Source: Richelia sinica FACHB-800 (GTDB lineage Bacteria; Cyanobacteriota; Cyanobacteriia; Cyanobacteriales; Nostocaceae). From it: a stretch of 64,000 nt of DNA. Shown one piece after another: positions 61,286-64,000 of the stretch (the first letter of the stretch is position 1; each line of letters starts with the position of its first letter). The position numbers and the translations under genes were made by a program. The notes under the pieces are model-generated. The model made no database searches and was not told the origin of the DNA. It saw only the letters and a program-made list of their open reading frames with translations. The stretch is from the NCBI RefSeq assembly GCF_014698825.1, contig NZ_JACJTT010000015.1, positions 1-64,000 on the forward strand. Direction: 5' to 3'.

Positions 61286-63232
61286 TTAGTTTTCAGCCAA
61301 CCAAGCTTGGAACATCAGCACATCCCAGAGATAATACTGCCAATTGCGTTCGCCTCTTTGATGCTCATCCCACTTTTGCCGAATTGGTTGAGGATGAAAA
61401 TATCCTTCTCGTCGTAATCGAGACTCGTCAAGCAAATCTTCTGCCCAGTCCTGTAAAGGCCCACGTAACCAGCTATCAATGGGAATACCGAAGCCCATTT
61501 TTGGTCGCTCTATTAGTTTTTTAGGTACATACTTATACAGAACTTGCCGTAATAACCACTTGCCTTGATTACCACGTATTTTCATTGATAAGGGGATTTG
61601 CCAAGCAAATTCTACAACACGATGATCTAAAAAGGGTATACGACTTTCAAGACTCACACCCATACTGGCACGATCTACTTTTACTAATATGTCACCTGGT
61701 AAATAGCTTATTAAATCCAAGAACATCATACATTCTGTAAAATCTGATAAACTTGCCCATAAATTGGGATGGCTTAAGACTGTGGTAAGTTCGGAACTAC
61801 CAATAACAAATGCCTCGTGTGGTTGCCAATGGGACACCAAATCCGCATACATAATATCGGGTTTAGGAACTGCTAAAATGCTTGCTAATTTATGTAAGTT
61901 ATCACCGGAAACTGCTAGTTTAAGCTTTGTTGACAACATGGCATCTACAGTCGCAACACCTTGATTCCAAGCCTTAGGGGAAACACTTGTTAAAACTTTT
62001 GCTGTAAAATAACGAACTGCTTTCGGTATCCAGCCTATGTTGTGCCAAATACTACGTCCCCAAAAATAGCGATTATATCCAGCAAATAATTCATCACCCG
62101 CATCACCAGAAAGAGTGACTGTAACATGATGTCTGGCAAGTTGAGAGACTAAAAATGTAGAAATTTGGCAAGAATCGGAAAATGGCTCGTCATATAAACT
62201 TGGTAGTTTGGGTATGACTGCTAGTGCTTCATTTGAGGTTACATAAAGTTCTGTATGATCTGTACCCAAATACTGTGCCACAGCTTTAGCATATTCAGCT
62301 TCATTGTAATCTTGTTCGTGAAAACCGATACTGAAAGTTTTTATAGGTTGCAGACTTTGAGCCTGCATTAAAGCTACAATGGTAGAAGAGTCTATACCTC
62401 CCGAAAGGAAAGCACCTAAAGGTACATCTGCAAGCATTCGTATTCTTACCGCATCCTTTAGGAGTGCTTCTAAGTGTACTATAGCTTCATTTTCTGAGCC
62501 TGTGAAGGGATAAGCAACACCTGATTCTGCGGCAATTTTTGCAGACCAATAGGCTATCGGTTGGGGATGAATCGAGTGTCTATTCCAACTCAGAAGAGTT
62601 GCGGGTGGTAATTTATAGATGCCTTGATAGATGGAATAAGGAGCAGGAATATAAGAAAAACGGAGGAATAAAGCCAAAGCATCACGGTTAATTTCTGGTT
62701 GAAAATGGGGATGGACTTTGAAGGCTTTTAATTCTGAAGCAAATATAAAAGTATTACCACACCAGCCGTAGTATAGTGGCTTTTCGCCGATGCGATCGCG
62801 TCCCAAATGTAAAACCCGTTCTTGACGATCCCATAGAGCAAAAGCAAACATCCCATTAAAACGCTTGGTTGCTTCTAAAACTCCCCATTGGCAGAAGCTA
62901 GATAACATTACCTCCGTATCAGAATGTCCACGAAAGCTATATCCAAGGCTTTGTAACTGCTTTCTTAATTCCAAGAAATTATAGATTTCACCATTGAAAA
63001 CAATTACATACCGACCATCAGCAGATATCATCGGTTGATGTCCTTCTGGTGAAAGATCCACTATAGATAGCCGTCGGTGTCCTAAAGCGATTCCTGCCTC
63101 TTCATCAACCCAACTTCCACCATCATCTGGGCCACGATGAATCAGAGATTTACACATATTTTCGACTATATTGCCCATTTCTTCAGTAGGCATTTGTCTT
63201 TTAGTAGTAAAAAAACCAGTTATTCCACACAT
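61286..63232 (-). CDS. asnB: Asparagine synthetase, glutamine-hydrolysing (class B)
   Basis: The 648-residue protein has the N-terminal glutaminase with catalytic Cys2 in MCGITGFF, RGPDDGG near 34 and GHRRLSIVDLSPEGHQPM near 51. The synthetase domain has the ATP pyrophosphatase loop LSGGIDSSTIVALM near 270 and LSGDAGDELFAGYNRYFW near 375. AsnB homologues in polysaccharide clusters often amidate a sugar acid rather than make asparagine. The dead UDP-sugar dehydrogenase next to it would have supplied such an acid. It lies 3 bp after the beta-helix gene. Confidence 0.93.
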   Translation of the reverse strand: MCGITGFFTTKRQMPTEEMGNIVENMCKSLIHRGPDDGGSWVDEEAGIALGHRRLSIVDLSPEGHQPMISADGRYVIVFNGEIYNFLELRKQLQSLGYSFRGHSDTEVMLSSFCQWGVLEATKRFNGMFAFALWDRQERVLHLGRDRIGEKPLYYGWCGNTFIFASELKAFKVHPHFQPEINRDALALFLRFSYIPAPYSIYQGIYKLPPATLLSWNRHSIHPQPIAYWSAKIAAESGVAYPFTGSENEAIVHLEALLKDAVRIRMLADVPLGAFLSGGIDSSTIVALMQAQSLQPIKTFSIGFHEQDYNEAEYAKAVAQYLGTDHTELYVTSNEALAVIPKLPSLYDEPFSDSCQISTFLVSQLARHHVTVTLSGDAGDELFAGYNRYFWGRSIWHNIGWIPKAVRYFTAKVLTSVSPKAWNQGVATVDAMLSTKLKLAVSGDNLHKLASILAVPKPDIMYADLVSHWQPHEAFVIGSSELTTVLSHPNLWASLSDFTECMMFLDLISYLPGDILVKVDRASMGVSLESRIPFLDHRVVEFAWQIPLSMKIRGNQGKWLLRQVLYKYVPKKLIERPKMGFGIPIDSWLRGPLQDWAEDLLDESRLRREGYFHPQPIRQKWDEHQRGERNWQYYLWDVLMFQAWLAEN

Positions 63233-63235
63233 TGA

Positions 63236-64000
63236 TTACATTTCTATAAAAATAGGTACTAAAAACTCTGGGGAAATATTTCCCCCACGAATAATTAACC
63301 GATTGTTGTTTGATTTTTGGTCTTCGCGCAGATATATCGCATAAATTTTATCTGTTTTTTGAATATTTTTATCTACGATGAAATCACAATTATCAAAAAC
63401 TAATAGTTGTTTCTTCTGAGTTTTAAAACTAGGATGTTGCCACCAAATATCAGCCCCAGCGAAAAAATCATATGACCTATCTGTCATTTTTTTTGTAACG
63501 GTAAACTGACAGTTTTTAAAGGTAACATCATGAGGGAATAAAATCCTGTTTATGTAAGTATCGGCTGCACCAATTTTGAATTTAGAATTAGTAAATTTCA
63601 TTTTTGAATTCAGGCTGAAAATATAAAAAGGTGCATTGCTAGAAACGATATTATTACCGATTACTGTAGAACCTTCATCAACAGCAATATCAAAATCACC
63701 ATCAATTAAATTTAGATTATCAAGTTTAACATTTACTTTCAATGTTTCTCCATAACCTCGTCCATCAACTTCAATATCAATTCCAGTCGGGTCAATTTTC
63801 CCTTTTGTAGTCAGATTATAAACTTCAGCCGACGAGTTTCCACCAGTTAAGACAAACCCACCCCGAAATACATCTATAGCCTGACAATTATTGATTTTAA
63901 CATCAACATTTGTATATACAGAAATTCCATCAGCAACTCCATTTTTTAAAATGCAATCTTCAATAAATACTTGCAATTTTCCAGGAAATTTCGGGTCAGC
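63236..64000 (-). CDS. Right-handed beta-helix protein, 5' end beyond the window
   Basis: The frame is open to the window edge; it reads ADPKFPGKLQVFIEDCIL from base 64000, so the TTG at 63976 is not the real start. At least 254 residues are present. The pattern of N-x-x-I/V repeats (KINNCQAIDVFRGGFVLTGG, VKLDNLNLIDGDFDIAVD, FKNCQFTVTK, FDNCDFIVDK) is that of pectate-lyase-like parallel beta-helices. Such proteins in polysaccharide operons may be lyases, epimerases or surface depolymerases. It is directly upstream of asnB, in the same operon. Confidence 0.82.
   Translation of the reverse strand, partial: ADPKFPGKLQVFIEDCILKNGVADGISVYTNVDVKINNCQAIDVFRGGFVLTGGNSSAEVYNLTTKGKIDPTGIDIEVDGRGYGETLKVNVKLDNLNLIDGDFDIAVDEGSTVIGNNIVSSNAPFYIFSLNSKMKFTNSKFKIGAADTYINRILFPHDVTFKNCQFTVTKKMTDRSYDFFAGADIWWQHPSFKTQKKQLLVFDNCDFIVDKNIQKTDKIYAIYLREDQKSNNNRLIIRGGNISPEFLVPIFIEM

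Overview
This 64 kb window comes from the chromosome of a filamentous, probably heterocyst-forming cyanobacterium (Nostocales, Nostoc/Anabaena-like). The evidence is the gene content: acsF, a small PCP_red-domain protein related to protochlorophyllide reductase, DUF1824 and DUF2996 proteins, the paired rbp and rpsU genes, and a type II NADH dehydrogenase. The octamer GCGATCGC is also frequent, and short heptameric repeats typical of these genomes are present. Species assignment is not possible from the sequence alone.

Layout. 0.2-14 kb is mostly core metabolism: tRNA-Ser(UGA), a metallophosphoesterase, nadA, a CPBP membrane protease, a GH38 alpha-mannosidase, acsF, a TM2 protein, and an operon of threonine synthase with a ThiS/MoaD-like sulfur carrier. 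15.4-29.3 kb is the most unusual part: six same-strand genes for exported proteins. They comprise DUF11 proteins, a DUF11/SdrD_B protein, a 1233-residue Ig-like plus outer-membrane-barrel protein, a beta-helix/OmpA chimera and a lamin-tail/DUF11 protein. Two gene junctions are ATGA overlaps, so the set is probably one co-translated envelope or surface-structure system. I know of no characterised counterpart.

29.3-50 kb is mixed: two GT39 glycosyltransferases, the 59-residue PCP_red protein (below most ORF length cut-offs), NDH-2, a threonine/serine dehydratase, an orphan TpsB/ShlB outer-membrane transporter, ABC-F and ABC-exporter ATPases, a MarR regulator with repeated putative operators, several conserved hypotheticals, a PAP2-like protein, rpsU and an RRM protein. 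51-64 kb starts with cysQ and an integrase relic. It continues as a minus-strand exopolysaccharide operon: beta-helix protein, asnB, a dead NDP-sugar dehydrogenase, GT4, sugar-phosphate transferase, two FemAB/GNAT acyltransferases, methyltransferase, DegT aminotransferase and Wzc-like kinase. The window cuts the beta-helix gene.

Dispersed repeats run through the window. A module starting TATAGCAGGTGACAG occurs at least four times. At two genes it supplies the last codons and the stop (…Tyr-Ser-Arg-stop). A related heptamer array lies on the other side of one of these genes. A second repeat of about 100 bp occurs at the left edge and near 31.3 kb.
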